In this document: positions 21,976 through 34,160 of the stretch, in pieces
Position numbering within the stretch: position 1 is the first letter of the stretch
Layout of the letters: each line of letters starts with the position of its first letter
Origin: Agrostemma githago
Lineage: Eukaryota; Streptophyta; Magnoliopsida; Caryophyllales; Caryophyllaceae
Direction of reading: 5' to 3'
Assembly (NCBI GenBank): GCA_958450325.1
Contig: OY288243.1
Span: 42,945,378-43,009,377, forward strand
DNA length: 64,000 nt
Notes under the pieces: model-generated
The model's input: the letters and a program-made list of their open reading frames with translations, nothing else
The model's database searches: none
Told to the model about the DNA's origin: nothing
Made by a program: the position numbers and the translations under genes

Positions 21976-24120
21976 CTAGTGTCGGAGCTTTTTAGTGGCC
22001 CATACTAAAGCTAGACACGTCTTCTCGAGCATTATGTACTTGCATTCGTATTCCAAGAACTTTTTACTGATGTAGTAAATAGCCCGTTCTTCGGAATCGA
22101 CCGTCTGGGCTAGCATAGCGCCCATGGCCGTCTCGGTCGTTGTTAAGTATAGTGACAGAGGAAAACCATGCTGAGGTGGCATTAACACTGGTGGAGAGGA
22201 TAGAATCTCCTTGATCTTATCGAAGGCGATTTGACATTTGTCGTCCCATAGTGTTCGTTCTCCTATCTTCAGTTTCTTGAAAATGGGTTCACATACCATG
22301 GTTAGCTTTGAAATGAACCGGCTTATATATTGGACTTTCCCGAGAAACCCCCTTATCTCCTTTTTTCGGTTTTAGGCGGTTGCATCTCGGTTATGGCTTG
22401 ATCTTTGCTGGGTCAACTTCGATGCCACGTTGGCTGACAATGTGGCCTAGCAGCTTGCCCGATGTTACCCCGAAACTGCATTTTTGAGGGTTTAACCTCA
22501 TGTTGTACTTGCTTAGTCGGGTGAAGAACTTCCTTAGGGTTGCAATGTGCCCGTTTCGGTCCTTGGACTTGACAATCATGTCGTCGACGTAGACCTCCAC
22601 TTCCTTATGCATCATGTCATGCAATAAAGTGGTGGCGGTTCGTTGATAAGTGGAACGCACCAGCGTTAATAAGCCCAAATGGCATCACGGTATAGCAGTA
22701 AGTCCCCCAAGGTGTGATGAAGGTGGTTTTACTCATGTCTTCTTCCGCCATTTTGATCTGATTATGTCCGGCATACCCGTCCATGAATGATAGAAGGGCA
22801 TGGTCGGCCGTGTTATCCACCAATATGTCGATGTGTGGCAACGGAAAATCGTCTTTTGGGCTGGCCTTATTAAGGTCCCGAAAATCTACACAAACTCGGA
22901 CTTTGCCATCCTTTTTGGGTACTGGTACTATGTTTGCAACCCAGTCTGGATATTCAGACACTTGGATAAAGCCCGCTTTGAATTGTTTATCGACTTCTTC
23001 CTTGACTTTGAGAGACCATTCGGGCCTCATTCTTCGGAGTTTCTGTTTTACCGGCTTGTATCCGTTTTTGATGGGTATTCGGTGTTCAGCTATCTCCCGG
23101 TCTATTCCTGGCATGTCCTTGTAGGACCAGGCAAAGACGTCTTTGAATTCCTGGAGGAGATCTGTGAATTGTTGTTTCTCCTCAGGATCTAAAGATAGGC
23201 CCAACTTAAGCATCTGAGGTTCTAAAGGGGTTCCTACGTTGATGGAATCGGTTTCTTCGATTACCGGATCTCGGGACTCCCTTTGTTCGAGTTGCTCAAT
23301 TAGATGCGGAGGCAATGGTACCTGTTCGTCGGGTTTCTCAATGTCATTGCAAGTAAGATTTTTGAAAATATTTTGAAAATAAGCCAAGTCGTAAGCAGAA
23401 CGGTTATCGTTATTATTGATAGTGAATTTTGAAAATAGCTCGAAGAGAGCTGCCATCTGATCGTTGGTCAGAGGCGGGATAGGGAGAGCCCTCGGGACAG
23501 ACTCCGGGGCTCCCGATGGTGTGACTAAAGAAGGGAGAGGGGTTACAGACTCGATCCTAGTACTGGACCCTCTAGACTTCGACTCAGACTCCGACTCTGA
23601 CTCTGACTCGGACTCAGACTCGGACTCGGATTCGGCAGCATGCATATCTCCTTCACCAGTAGTTAGCTTGTAGACTCGACCCTGACTGTCGGTCCATTTA
23701 GTTGTCTTCCTCCAAGCTCTCTTCCCGGTGTTGGCACCAACTTCAGAGATCAGCTTAGTTGGATCGAACCTGCTGCTGCGGAGAATCAAGTTGACTAACT
23801 CTTGTTTAGGGGTCGGGACGACCTTGTCTTCCCCAAATAGTAGTCCTAGGATGGGCTCAGTATTACTTGTGCCCTCCTTTGATTCGGCCTGGATAAGGGC
23901 AAAGATACCATATGGGATGAAATTGCATTCCCGAGCCAATTTGGTCCCGGGATATGAGATGGTGGGCTGATAGAGGCCCGTTTGAATAGCTTCGAACACC
24001 GGGGTGACGAACGTGACTGCCTTGGTTTGGTCCGTCTATCCGGGCGCCATAGTGTAGCCTAGACCGAGGCGAGATTGCTCGTTGTTTAGGACTTCGAAAT
24101 CTTCCCAGCTGGAAGATAGG
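21976..24120 (-). pseudogene. Tat-type reverse transcriptase and first RNase H, frameshifted
   Basis: Minus-strand pieces 24120-22617, 22678-22391 and 22390-21976 together give the protease-RT linker, RT and RNase H. The linker has a run of Ser-Glu pairs near 23630-23580. RT motifs are VRVCVDFRDLNKASPKDDFP, VMPFGLINAGA and the catalytic YVDDM. A frameshift lies at about 22660, between NAGA and the RST-type sequence that follows. Another lies near 22390-22300, where RGFLGKVQYISRF is readable. RNase H (TTTETAMGAMLAQ, AIYYISKKF) ends at the TAG at 21976. One extra nonsense codon (GCCCGGATAG) sits near 24045. Confidence 0.9.
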
Positions 24121-24832
24121 GCCTTGATGTGACTCCCGGTAGGCAATCCAGATTCTGTAGCATCGTATCGATGTTAGTAGTAAAGTATGGCCGGAAAAGG
24201 TATTCTTCCTCGATCATTCCCACAAAGTTGAAACCTCGTGGGTCAGCTGAGCCTGCCGTGTTGCAGCTTGACACGGTTATGGGAGTAGCTTCAAGAGTGA
24301 CGATCCCATCTTGTAAAGGTAGCTTGACCTTCCTGTGAAGAGTGGAAGACACAGCTTTGACCGCGTGAATCCATGGTCTCCCAAGTAGCAGATTGAAAGA
24401 TGAAGTAACATCGATTACTTGAAATTCTAACTCCTTCTTGATCGGGCCCGTTATGATTGTTAGTTTAACGGCCCCAGCAACCGATTTTGGGCTCCCATCA
24501 AAAGCCTGGATAGTTTTTGCAGTCGGAAGGTAGTCAGCCTCGGTAATGCCGAGGGCCTTGGCTGTCCTTAAAGGAAGGACGTTTACTGCGGACCCGTCAT
24601 CAATCAGGGTCATCGGGAGATACTTGTTGCGGCAGATCACCGTGATATATAGGGCCAAGTTATGGGTGGTCCCGAATGGTGTAAGGTCGGACTCGGAGAA
24701 AGTGATAAGTGGGCCTTCTCCTTTAGACTTGTCCTTGAGGTGTGGCAAGATCGTGGCTACCATCTCGGTGGGGGTAACCGATGAGTCGACTATGATTTCA
24801 TCAAGGGCCCTAGTAAGTGCTGCCCGATGCTC
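24086..24832 (-). pseudogene. Tat-type aspartic protease
   Basis: In the same frame as the upstream zinc-knuckle segment but after a TAG at 24835-24833. The active site is MTLIDDGSAVNVLPL, matching the D-x-G-S signature of Tat proteases, and FNLLLGRPWIHAV is the second conserved block. The C-terminus shifts frame near 24110, where SWEDFEVLN continues in the RT frame. It would cut Gag-Pol during particle maturation. Confidence 0.88.
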
Positions 24833-26344
24833 CTAAGAACTAACCAAAAGCTGCCATATAGTAATATCAGTTCGGACCCTCTTTAATTGTCTGACTAGGG
24901 CCGTGTCAGCGTTTGGCTCTTCGGGAGTGAGTTTCGTCCTGAAAGGTTCAGTGACGGTTTCCGGAGTGGCGAGACCGGCCGTGATGGTGTGTGTGCCGGC
25001 CAGAGCTCTGGCTTTAGCTTTCCGAATTTCTTCGATGGTGACGGGCACAGCTTCCCCTTTGGCCAAATAAACATCATCTTCATCGTCGTTCCATATCCCG
25101 TTAATTTGGGAGATGAAAGGGGAAATGAGATGAGAGCAGTCAACTACCTCTCCAGTAAAAATGGCGTGAGTAGCAAGACGATTATTTTTGTTACTTGGCT
25201 TGTCACTTGGTAGTGGTACCTTCCCACTTTCGATCAGATCTTGGATAAGATGCTTCAACTTCCAGCATTTCTCCGTGTCATGCCCGTTGCCTTGGTGATA
25301 ATGGCAATAGGCCTGAATATTGTAGCTTTTGGATTGCTTTTCCACGGGAACTTCTGGAATCGGGCCTATCGGTTGGATTAGGCCTTTCGAAGACAGCCTT
25401 TGTAAGGCATTAGCATAGGTTGTCCCTATGTCGGTGAATACCCGATTTGGAGTATTCTTTTTGGTCGAGGTGTCCAGTGAGTTAACCTCGTCGAAGATGC
25501 TTCGAGCCGCTGTTGTGGTTGTGGGCCTTCTGGAGGATTAACTGGCTCCTTGATACCCCTTGGTAGAGGCCTTAGTAAAGTTCTCTAGCCTTAGATCATC
25601 TTCGATCCTAGTACCCATTTCGGTCAAAGTGGCGAAGTCGGGTATGATGGTGTACCTGAGATGGACTCGGTAAGCGGGGAGGAGGTTTTTGACAAAGGCC
25701 ACCACTAGCACTTTTTCGGTGGGCTTGTCCACCAGCTTAACACTTTCGGTCCTCCACCTTTGAAGGTATTTGGTGAAACCCTCCTTAGGCTCTTGGGTCA
25801 TAACTTCCAGAGTACGCATGGTAGTCTGGATTTCAGCATTATCCGCGTAGTTTCGCGCGAATTCCATTGCAACATCGTCCCAAGTTTTGTATTTCTTAGG
25901 GTCAAGCCTGTAGTACCAGGCTTTCGGGTGTTTTTCCAGAGAGGAGGCAAAGAGATGCTTGAACATGGTCGATTTGACCCCCTTAACAGCCATAAAGTCC
26001 TTGAAAGCCCGAATGTGGAGTACCGGGTCTTCAGTTCCGTCAAACATTGGCAAGCCCGTTAAGTTGAGGTTAGCGGGTAGTTCATCAGTTAAGGGTGAAT
26101 AAATACGAGCATTTTCCGTGAGAATAGTGTTTCTGGTGGTCGAGTGGACCTGTTCCTGCAGCTTTTGGACCGCGCCGGCCAGTGCGGCCAAGGGTCCGTC
26201 ATCTTCGATTGAAGCATTGGGGGTTCCTTGTTCCACGGCACTAACCCGAGTGACGATGGCAATCTGGTCCTCCCGCATTTTCCTCAATTGGTCCTGGATT
26301 TGGGTCAACGAGGCGGTCAAGTCGTCTATGGCTTGTTGTGTCAT
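24833..26344 (-). pseudogene. Tat-type gag with one internal stop
   Basis: Minus-strand ATG at 26344 opens a 268-codon piece with a coiled-coil-like N-terminus (DDLTASLTQIQDQLRKM). The gag domain follows (DPVLHIRAFKDFMAVKGV, FARNYADN, FTKYLQRWRTESVKL). A single TAA at 25540-25538 interrupts it, and the same frame then continues to 24833 with a zinc knuckle YCHYHQGNGHDTEKCWKL. Continuity on both sides says the stop is a point lesion or a read-through site. The first choice is favoured because further stops exist downstream. Confidence 0.88.
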
Positions 26345-27405
26345 GGCTCGAGTGAAGGGTGGCTTGTCTGTAAGAACACCGCGTAATCAGCAACTTAACC
26401 TGAATCCTAAGAAAAGTACATCCCGAGCAAGGAAAAAGAGAAGAAGACTAAAACGGTAATGACTCGGAAAAGACACCTAGACGGGTGACTTGTGAAAAGG
26501 TGGGCCTTCCTCAGGATCCAACTATGTGGGTTGGGCCCTGTTCGAAGGAAGGTTCACGTGAGACATTCCCAGACTTTTAGACTCGATTGTGTTAATGGGC
26601 CAACCTTTGTAGGAGTGTGTCCTACGTATGTGGGCCTTGCCTTAGTAAAATAAGGCGGACTAGGATAGGGGGGAAACTCGTGATGTAAGATCGACAGAGT
26701 TTCGACGCTAGAGACTTCAACGACTTATGACACGACCCGACACTACTAAATACGGGAAGTCTAAGAAGAGGAAGTTTTGAAATATGATATTTTTTGAAAA
26801 GGCCCGAAAGAATCGGGGAGAACCGGCCCTTTTTCGAGGAAAACGGAAAAGGTGGGCCAGGTGATGGTTTGAAAATTTCGAAAATATTTTCGAGTTTTGA
26901 ATTGGGCATAATACCGGCTAGAAAAGGCTATTTTGAGTAAAATCATAAGTCCTAAATTCAGTATATGTCCGGGGTTTTGAAATTGGATATTTTGAAAAGG
27001 ATGCAAAATTTTGAAAATGACGGTTTTTTGAAAAAGATGTGGATCAAGTAGCACGTAGTCATGGAAACAGTATAATGACGCCATGTATGCTCTTAAGCTA
27101 AGTCTCGGTCACTCTATAAGGGTCTATACCAGTATACATAGCCTATCGAGAATCGGGGCGGACTCCCTAAGTCGAGTTGAGCTTAGAACATGCCGTAAAA
27201 CACATACGAATCGGCTAATGGACGCCTTTGACATATCCAATTTGGACTACATCAATGGTATAGTGGGACGTCGGTCACCAGTACCGGCCCGGGAAAGATG
27301 GGGTTATGCATGAACCGTAAAACTAAAACGCGTATTGTACTAGTCAAACGATTTCTATTCGAGTCTCACCCTGAGGATGCCGAAAGTTAGTAACGCATCA
27401 GTTAA
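26345..27405 (-). other. 5' untranslated leader of the Tat element
   Basis: About 1.06 kb between PBS and gag with no credible ORF. Long leaders are normal in Tat/Ogre elements. No packaging signal can be recognised by eye. Confidence 0.6.
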
Positions 27406-27423
27406 TCCCCAGCGGAGTCGCCA
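27406..27423 (-). promoter_or_regulatory. Primer binding site, tRNA-Arg type
   Basis: The minus strand reads TGGCGACTCCGCTGGGGA three bases from the 5' LTR. This is the class of PBS reported for Ogre/Tat elements and ascribed to tRNA-Arg. It fixes the orientation of the element. Confidence 0.85.
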
Positions 27424-28278
27424 AATTGTGGACATGACATATGTCCACCCCGACGCGGCCACGCGCGGGTTTGAGGAGGCGAATGAATCTCCATATGAGA
27501 TGGTCAAATTGAAATTTAAATCGAAGTTGGAGTCGCCACCAAATTTTATGGCTATTCGGAACCGTTCGAGCCCACTCTATGTCGTAGTGGGCCATGTACA
27601 AAATACGGCCCATTTCCGATGTGAGAGTTTATTGGGCCCGTCCCTTTGCAGTTCGATACCGATGCCGACTTGACCGGTTTATCGTATATTGAATGACTCT
27701 CGTTGCCAATGGTTTCGGACATCCGGAAACCACGGTTCTGAGTAAGGGGTGAGGGTACGTGTTGGGAAGTTCACTAAGAACACCCAACCCCGCCCACACA
27801 TTAGCGACCTCTACTAGGATATCGAATGATACGCGCGTTAGTAATACGATGAATGATATGCAAACATTGTTTCCTAAGCATGTGAGGAATTGAACGGGTT
27901 GCTAAGTCGGTTTAATGCATGAAGAATTTAACGTCAAAGTTGAATTTTAGCATGTGAGATTCCTTTTTGTATAATAAAACAAATGATGAAAGGGAATGAA
28001 TTTGCTACAAGATAAACAAACGAGTTAGTATCGATTTGTGAAGAAATAATATAGCAAATAAATATACGAGATCTAGAAAATAAATATTAATCGAAATCTG
28101 AAAAATATTGCTAAAACGCTGTTTTGTATAAAAAAACGAAGTTCGAAAAATAATAAAAATGAAGAAAAGCGCGCCGTGGCTGCCGGCCGCGCGGCTCGCC
28201 CGGGATTCCGGCGAGTCGCGTGTCGGTCTGTTTTTTTGAAGACGATTTTTCGAGGATTCGACTAAACCGCGTACAAAT

Positions 28279-28792
28279 TATAAAGTATGAGTAATAAAAT
28301 TACATTAAAATTGATCTTTCACCCACGTAAGAAAATTGAGAAATTACTATTTAATTTAACCTTACATTTAGTTATTTTAACATATTTCACGATTGTGGAA
28401 ATAATAATAAAAACTCGTAAGATCCTTTTTAAGACTATACTCTTCAAATGTGGATTGATACTTGATATCTAAGGACCAAGAATGATTTCAATTTATTATC
28501 ATAAGATTATTCCGCCTTATGATAATATTTTCCAATGTGGGACAATTATATTATTTATACATGGTAGATTTACCACACTTGCATTATTCTTTGAATAGGG
28601 GTCAGAACACACTCTCCCTAGTCCCCCCTCCCCCCAACTAAGATTTTTCCACTTTCCTTGAAAGAAAAACTCACTATGATTTTAGTTACTTTTTGTGATT
28701 TGACTTCCTGAACCCCACCCAATAATTTACCATCTTTCATTATCGATTTCTTAATTAATGTGCCATTTGGAAGTGGGAAGAATATTGCGGTT
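28279..28792. other. 514 bp insertion within the 5' LTR
   Basis: The LTR reads GCGTACAAAT on the left and ATTGTATAAC on the right, contiguous in the other LTR copy. The insert is AT-rich, with a perfect TTATCATAAG/CTTATGATAA inverted repeat near 28497-28532 and a CCCTCCCCCC-like tract near 28620. No terminal repeats or clear TSD are visible, so its class is unknown. Confidence 0.7.
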
Positions 28793-29726
28793 ATTGTATA
28801 ACTTGTACTCGATCTAGTATTTTCGATATTCGTTATATTCGATAATTGACTACGAAATCAATATCAAATACTCGGAATAGCTTTTGAAAAGATGTAAATT
28901 TTAGAAGTAGTTTCGTAGAATAAATAATCAAAACGAACGAAAAGCTAAAAAAAAACGATCCGGGTTTCAGGCCCGTGCGCGAGTCGCCTGGGCGTGGCGC
29001 GACTCGCGTACGGGTCTGTCCGATTCTTTTTTTTGTTCGAAATTGCTAATTTTGCTAAATCGCGTACAAAATATGAATTAATTTTTATTCGATTTTATGT
29101 TTTCGATATTCGTCATACCCGATATTCGATTTTAAGTTTTCGATATTCGTCATACCCGATATTCAATTATGAAATCGATATCGAGTATTCGGAATGAATT
29201 AAGGAAAAGTTTTGTAAAAAGAAGTTTGAACGAAAAAAAAGATGTAACGATTTTAACATAGTCGAAATCTTAATATAATTCTTTTTGATACAACCTTCGA
29301 TTATAGAAAATCGATATCATATTTTTAAGAATGCTTGGTATATGAAAATAGTTTTTGATAATATCGATATTAGGAAAATAAAAAAAATGATGACGACCCG
29401 TAAAAAAGGACCGACACATGACCCGTGATAAAAAACGAGACAGAGAAGAAGAGGAGAAAGAGAAATCGGGTTTTGCTACACCCTCAACCTACATGCTTTT
29501 GTTTACTCGGATCGGGGCTCGTCGGAATGTGGCTAGGCACGGGAGCGTCGAGGTGATGTCGGTCGGGTTAAGGTGGCTCGGTGAAGGTGACGGGGACGAA
29601 GGGTCGGTTTCCTTCGGGTTTGGATGTAATATCGGTTTCTCGATGCTAAATGTAAGGAGTTTTATGGATGTGTGAATTATGGATTGTTCAGGAATTCTGT
29701 GTGTGTAAATTGTGTTGTGCAAGGGG

Positions 29727-29736
29727 CTATTTATAG
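29727..29736 (-). promoter_or_regulatory. TATA box of the Tat 5' LTR
   Basis: The minus strand reads CTATAAATAG, conserved in both LTRs (16636-16644 in the other). It is followed by a CA-rich stretch (CACAACACAATTTACACACA) typical of a plant start region. Confidence 0.6.
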
Positions 29737-30326
29737 GAAATTCCCGACCTTGGCTAAAAGAGGTGCATTTGAATTAGAACTACCGCTTAGGATAGGAAAC
29801 GTAGGAAGTTGAGGGAAATAAGAATTCCGTTTTCTTGTGAAAGAAGAAAAGGAAACCCGGCTGGTTTGTGCTGCTCGGCTGAGTGTTTGCACTCGGTCGG
29901 GTGTTTGAATCGGTTTTCGGATAGGATTCCTACTTGAGATCGAATTCCATCCTTAAACGGATTTGTTTAATATTTGTGCGGCTGATTTTTGTGGAGTTGG
30001 AGTCCGAATTGGACACGTGAGACATCACGGTCGGTCCACAAGTCTCGGGAAATATCTTTGACCGGGTTTTGACTCGGTCGCTAAAAGACGGTTTTACCTC
30101 TGGTGTCGGATTCGACCCAAATTAGTGTCATTTGACTCGAAACGACCCACTGGGCCTGAATTTGAGGTTGGTTTTGTGAAATTTGTACTCCGTAAAAAGC
30201 TCAAGCCAAATATCCATGATTTCGAGCCCATTTCCGAGTACGTTAAAGCACGTTTGCGTCCGATCATCATCGGGTGTTTGTCGGAAACTACTATAGACAT
30301 CTGGCAGCAAAGTGTGGGTGTCTACA

Positions 30327-33319
30327 ACCATATCATCTGACAATGGATTAAAGTCGTATATAGTATAATCGATACTTTTGTGGAAGTAAGCCATGCATTA
30401 GCAGACCTTTATCATCCTCCATAATTTTCAAACTCTACAAGTTTTGAGGACGAAACTTTTTGTTATGGGGTAAGACTGTAACACACAGTATTTTTAACAA
30501 TGTTTTAGAAATATTTCTACTTTACGTTCTATTTTATTGAATTAAAAAATGGTTATTTAACAACAATAATACCAACTATAGGGTGTCTTCCCAAAATAAT
30601 ATCAATTTTAATAAATCTGAGAATAATACGTATTATTGGAGTAGTTAAACCAAAGTAGTATAGGTGACCAGTTACCTGTAGAAACCTTCCACCTTTCTTT
30701 TTCACCTTTAATTTTATTTAACAACAATAATACCAACTATAGAGTGTCTTCCAAAAATAATGCCAATTTTAATAAATCAGAAAATAATACGTATTTTTGG
30801 AGTAGTTAAACCATAGTTGTATAGATGACCAGTTAGCGATAAAACCCGTTCACCTTCCTTTTTTGCCTTTAATTTATTTCATATTACTTCACTCTTTTTT
30901 AGTTACTCAGTATACGGGACATTAAACGTCATTAATGTCCTCCGTCTTTCTCTTTCTTCAAGTCTTCAACCTCACCAAATCTAGCTAACAACACAATTCA
31001 ATCTTACACCAAAATCAAAACGCTAATCTAAATGAAACGTACAGAAAAAAAATTTGAAGAAGGACGAAGAGTAATGCAGAGAGAGGATGAAGGAGAGAAA
31101 TAAGGAGTACACCTAGAAAAATTGACCCAACCCGAGTAAGCCAAACGAACTCGACCCGACACTCGAATTGAAAACCTGATTTTGACCCGTAATCCGAATT
31201 GACCCGACTATTATTATAGAAAACGAGTCGATATCCCTAAAAAAAGTTGAAAACAGCAAACCCGGGAGTGACCCGAACCCGAAATTATCTGACCCGACTC
31301 GAAGTCAACAAGATTATTATAACCCGAAAGTGTCCGGACCCGAAGCTGAGCCGACACGGTTCACCCAATATCCAGATCTAAGAAGAAGGATGGAGGATAA
31401 GTAGTAGGTTAAATATTAATTAGGTGACCTGATGTAGCAGGTCATAAAGTCACTTATACTACTCTTGTTTAACTATTCCAATAATACGTATTATTCTCAG
31501 ATTTATTGAAATTAGTATTATTTTGGGAAGACGCCCTATAGTTGGTATTATTGTCGTTAAATAACTCATTAAAAAAAACTACCAGACCCCGTTTCTGTAG
31601 ACTAGTCAGACATTGTTTATTTTTATTTTTCCAAATCTTCTCAATTTAATCATTCATTCTAAAAATTGAAAGGTCATTTTATTATTTAAATATATTGAAT
31701 ATGTAATGTTTTCAACCCAGCTTAAGACAACTTAAGTCGATCTTAATTTCTCTATTTTCTCTCATACTTGCACTCCCCATAATATATTGTAAAGATGGAA
31801 GTAAATACTACAACTCTCAAGAATATTCAGGCAACTACTCAACTGCTAACAATAAAAATTGAGTTTAAAGAGAAGGGGCATGTGTGACTCTAATATTTTA
31901 AATTCAGGTTTAATGGAGTCATTTCAAAATAAATATTTTCCATATCCAAAAATAAATTCTAAGATATTAGAAATTATAATTTTAACTGAGTGCTATTTTA
32001 TTTTATTTATACACCTTACTAAAATCCATTATTTCTATGTCTTTTATTAAAACCAAAAGTTGAACACACGTTACTCATTTTATTCTCCATCTTAAACTAT
32101 TTAGAATTCCCTCTTGACTCAAACTCTTGTAAATTACATTCCATATATTTAATTTACTAAAATGATACATTAATTGTTGCAATCATGTGACCGGAACTAG
32201 TTAACTAAATGAGTCGAGTCTTACCTATCTAATTACACGAACCGTATTATAACATAGTTTGATTCAAAATTTCATTTTATTAACTTGACAGTTTTCAATT
32301 TCCAAATTGGTTATCATAAGATACAAACCAAATCAATCAATTTATAACTATAGAACCGAGATGGTTGGCCAAAACTTTAGCCAAATTGTCACGCCACCCT
32401 TGCCATTCCCCACAAATTGACAACTTTGACCTACAACACTTTAGCCTACAAAACTTCAGTCTATTTTCTTTTCTTATCTTCATCCTACCTTGCCATTCTC
32501 AATTCCAACCCAAAAGTTAAAGTAAAACATTAACCAATTATTTATTTTTACAAAGCTTCCTTCATCCTTCATTTTAATGAGAATAAAAAGAAAATTGGCC
32601 TTACTTATTTCGATTCAATCGAAGTAAACAACCGATCCCCATTTTGTATCACACTTTATAAATCCTCAATAAGTAAGGTATTAATCATTATATATCTTTT
32701 AATAGTTAAAAGTTTCAGATTTTAATTTTTTATTTTTTAAAAAAAAAATCGACATGCATATGAATTTTGGTACATATTCGGCATAAAGACAATTTTAACT
32801 CTATAAACCACTTAAAAATAATTTTAATTAATTAGTGTTGGTGGAGTAATTAGATCTTATTTTTAGAGGATGGTGAACTTGTGGAGAAGGAACCACGGAG
32901 GATTTGGAATTCACAGAACCGTTGTTGTGGACCATTCAGAATTGCTTAGAACTCGGACTTTTATCTCAGCTGGAATCCCTTTAAAAGGGTGGGTAAATCG
33001 TCTTACCTTTTTCCAAAAAATATCATTTTATCAAAATGAATTTTTTCACTGAATTGCATGTAGATGATATGTGTTAATTTGTATAGTATGGTTTGCATGT
33101 GTTGCATTTGTACTATAAAAAAAATTCACCTAAATAACTAATATATAAGGATGAAAAATGGTAACTTAAGATTGGTTATATTAGAGATTGGTCTAATGAA
33201 GTAAGATGTTTATTTTTCCTATATGTCCTAATCTATGGAGCAATTGTTAGTAGTAATATTTAATCATATACCGTAAAAGTTTGTAAGAGTTATTATTCGC
33301 TATATAGCGGTTTGACTCA
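30327..33319 (+). mobile_element. Remnant of an older Ty3 element: 3' UTR and LTR, with MITE
   Basis: GAGGACGAAACTTTTTG at 30447 and the purine-rich TTATGGGGTAAGAC just before TGTAACACACAG (30479) match the usual end of Tekay/Del-like elements and the start of their 3' LTR. The LTR is interrupted by the MITE at 30550. Its right end cannot be placed; sequence to about 33319 has no other assignment. The Tat element inserted into this remnant. Confidence 0.45.
30550..31567. mobile_element. Mutator-type MITE with long inverted repeats
   Basis: About 130 bp at the left (GTTATTTAACAACAATAATA onward, 30552-30690) are repeated inverted at the right (31425-31565). The flanking 9 bp ATTAAAAAA is duplicated (30541-30549 and 31568-31576), the size used by Mutator-like transposases, though the target is low-complexity. 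The left arm is tandemly duplicated with a period of about 161 bp (second copy from 30714). The centre (31130-31400) is rich in CCGACCCGA-type motifs. No ORF. Confidence 0.78.
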
Positions 33320-33343
33320 GGACCATGCTTGCTTCAGCTTACA

Positions 33344-34160
33344 ATGGAAGATGTGAGCCCAGAGACAGAGTTTTGGAGCACCGCAATTTACGGATTTGTT
33401 GTTGGACCAAATCCTCCTTGGAGTGTCATCTCTGACTTGGTTCATCGCATCTGGAAGCATCTCAAGATTGACAAGGTATCTTTCATGCCTAATGGCATTT
33501 TTCTGGTATGATTTTTTGACAAGGATTCGCAGCAAACTGCTTTGAATGTAGAACATTTAATGTTTGATAACAAACCTGTTATCATTCATGAATGGACTGA
33601 AAATGCGGATTTAGCAAAGTATGATGTGAAGAAACTTCCGATTTGGGTTAAGTTGATGGAGCTTGATCTAAAGTTTTGGGGAGTTGTTTGCTTGAAAAAG
33701 ATTGGGGGTTAGTAGGAAGAGTTGGGTTGCTCCGACTACTGATTAACGCCAATTCTTAGGCTATGCAAAACTGTTGATAGAAGTTGAAATCAATCAGAAA
33801 TTACCTTGGGAGATACAGTTTCTGAATGAAAAGGGGAAGAAGCAATGTACTCAGGTTAAGTATGATTGGGTCCCTATTCAATGCTCTCGTTGCCATGGAA
33901 TGGGGTATGATGAGGAGCAATGTCGAACCAAAGCGGAAAAGAAGAAAGTGAAAGTATGGCAACCAGTCCAAAACCCGGTTCCACCACCTCAACCTGCAGT
34001 CCAAACACCTGTGGCTGGTTTGCCTCTCATGAATAGTGCCTCTGACTTAGCAGGGGCAGTGGCAGTGGCAAGAACTCAAAGAACGGGTATATAGTATACA
34101 TCAAATGGGCTATCCTTTATGAAAATACTCACTTCATCTCTCAAAAAGGTAGTTAATAAG
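33344..34160 (+). pseudogene. LINE ORF1 (DUF4283-like, CCHC)
   Basis: The frame at 33344-33510 contains WSTAIYGFVVGPNPPWSVI and VHRIWKHLKIDKVSFMPNG, the DUF4283-type N-terminal domain of plant L1 ORF1. After a shift, MFDNKPVIIHEWTENAD and LPIWVKLMEL follow, then 33774-34094 with LLIEVEINQKLPWEIQFLNE and the zinc knuckle CSRCHGMGYDEEQC. The histidine of the CCHC is tyrosine here. ORF1p would bind LINE RNA. Stops and frameshifts inactivate it. Confidence 0.85.

Larger units (their letters stand above)
14909..30326 (-). mobile_element. Complete Tat/Ogre-like Ty3/gypsy retrotransposon with TSD
   Basis: Two LTRs in direct orientation (14909-17236 and 27427-30326) begin TGTGGACATGAC and end GGGTGTCTACA. 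The 5 bp TSD ACCAT is perfect (14904-14908 and 30327-30331). Transcription is on the minus strand: 5' LTR on the right, PBS, gag, protease, RT, RNase H, a second archaeal-type RNase H, integrase, then a 3' non-coding zone holding a gene on the opposite strand. The dual RNase H, the TGGCGACTCC-type PBS, the 15.4 kb size and the antisense extra ORF are Tat/Ogre features. LTRs differ at roughly 2% in the first 400 bp by eye. Stops and frameshifts make it non-autonomous. Confidence 0.96.
27427..30326 (-). repeat. 5' LTR of the Tat/Ogre-like element, with insertion
   Basis: 2900 bp, same ends as the LTR at 14909, next to TSD ACCAT at 30327-30331. It is longer than the partner because of a 514 bp insertion (28279-28792) and a duplicated CGATATTCGTCATACCCGAT stretch near 29100-29190. 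A minus-strand TATA box lies at 29727-29736. Confidence 0.95.

Noticed and set aside
22783..23192. Plus-strand ORFs opposite RT
   Set aside because: Antisense shadows of conserved pol coding sequence; no domain or promoter.
32870..33052. 60-codon ORF starting MVNLWRRNHGG
   Set aside because: No homology recognised and it sits in an LTR-like remnant; more likely non-coding.
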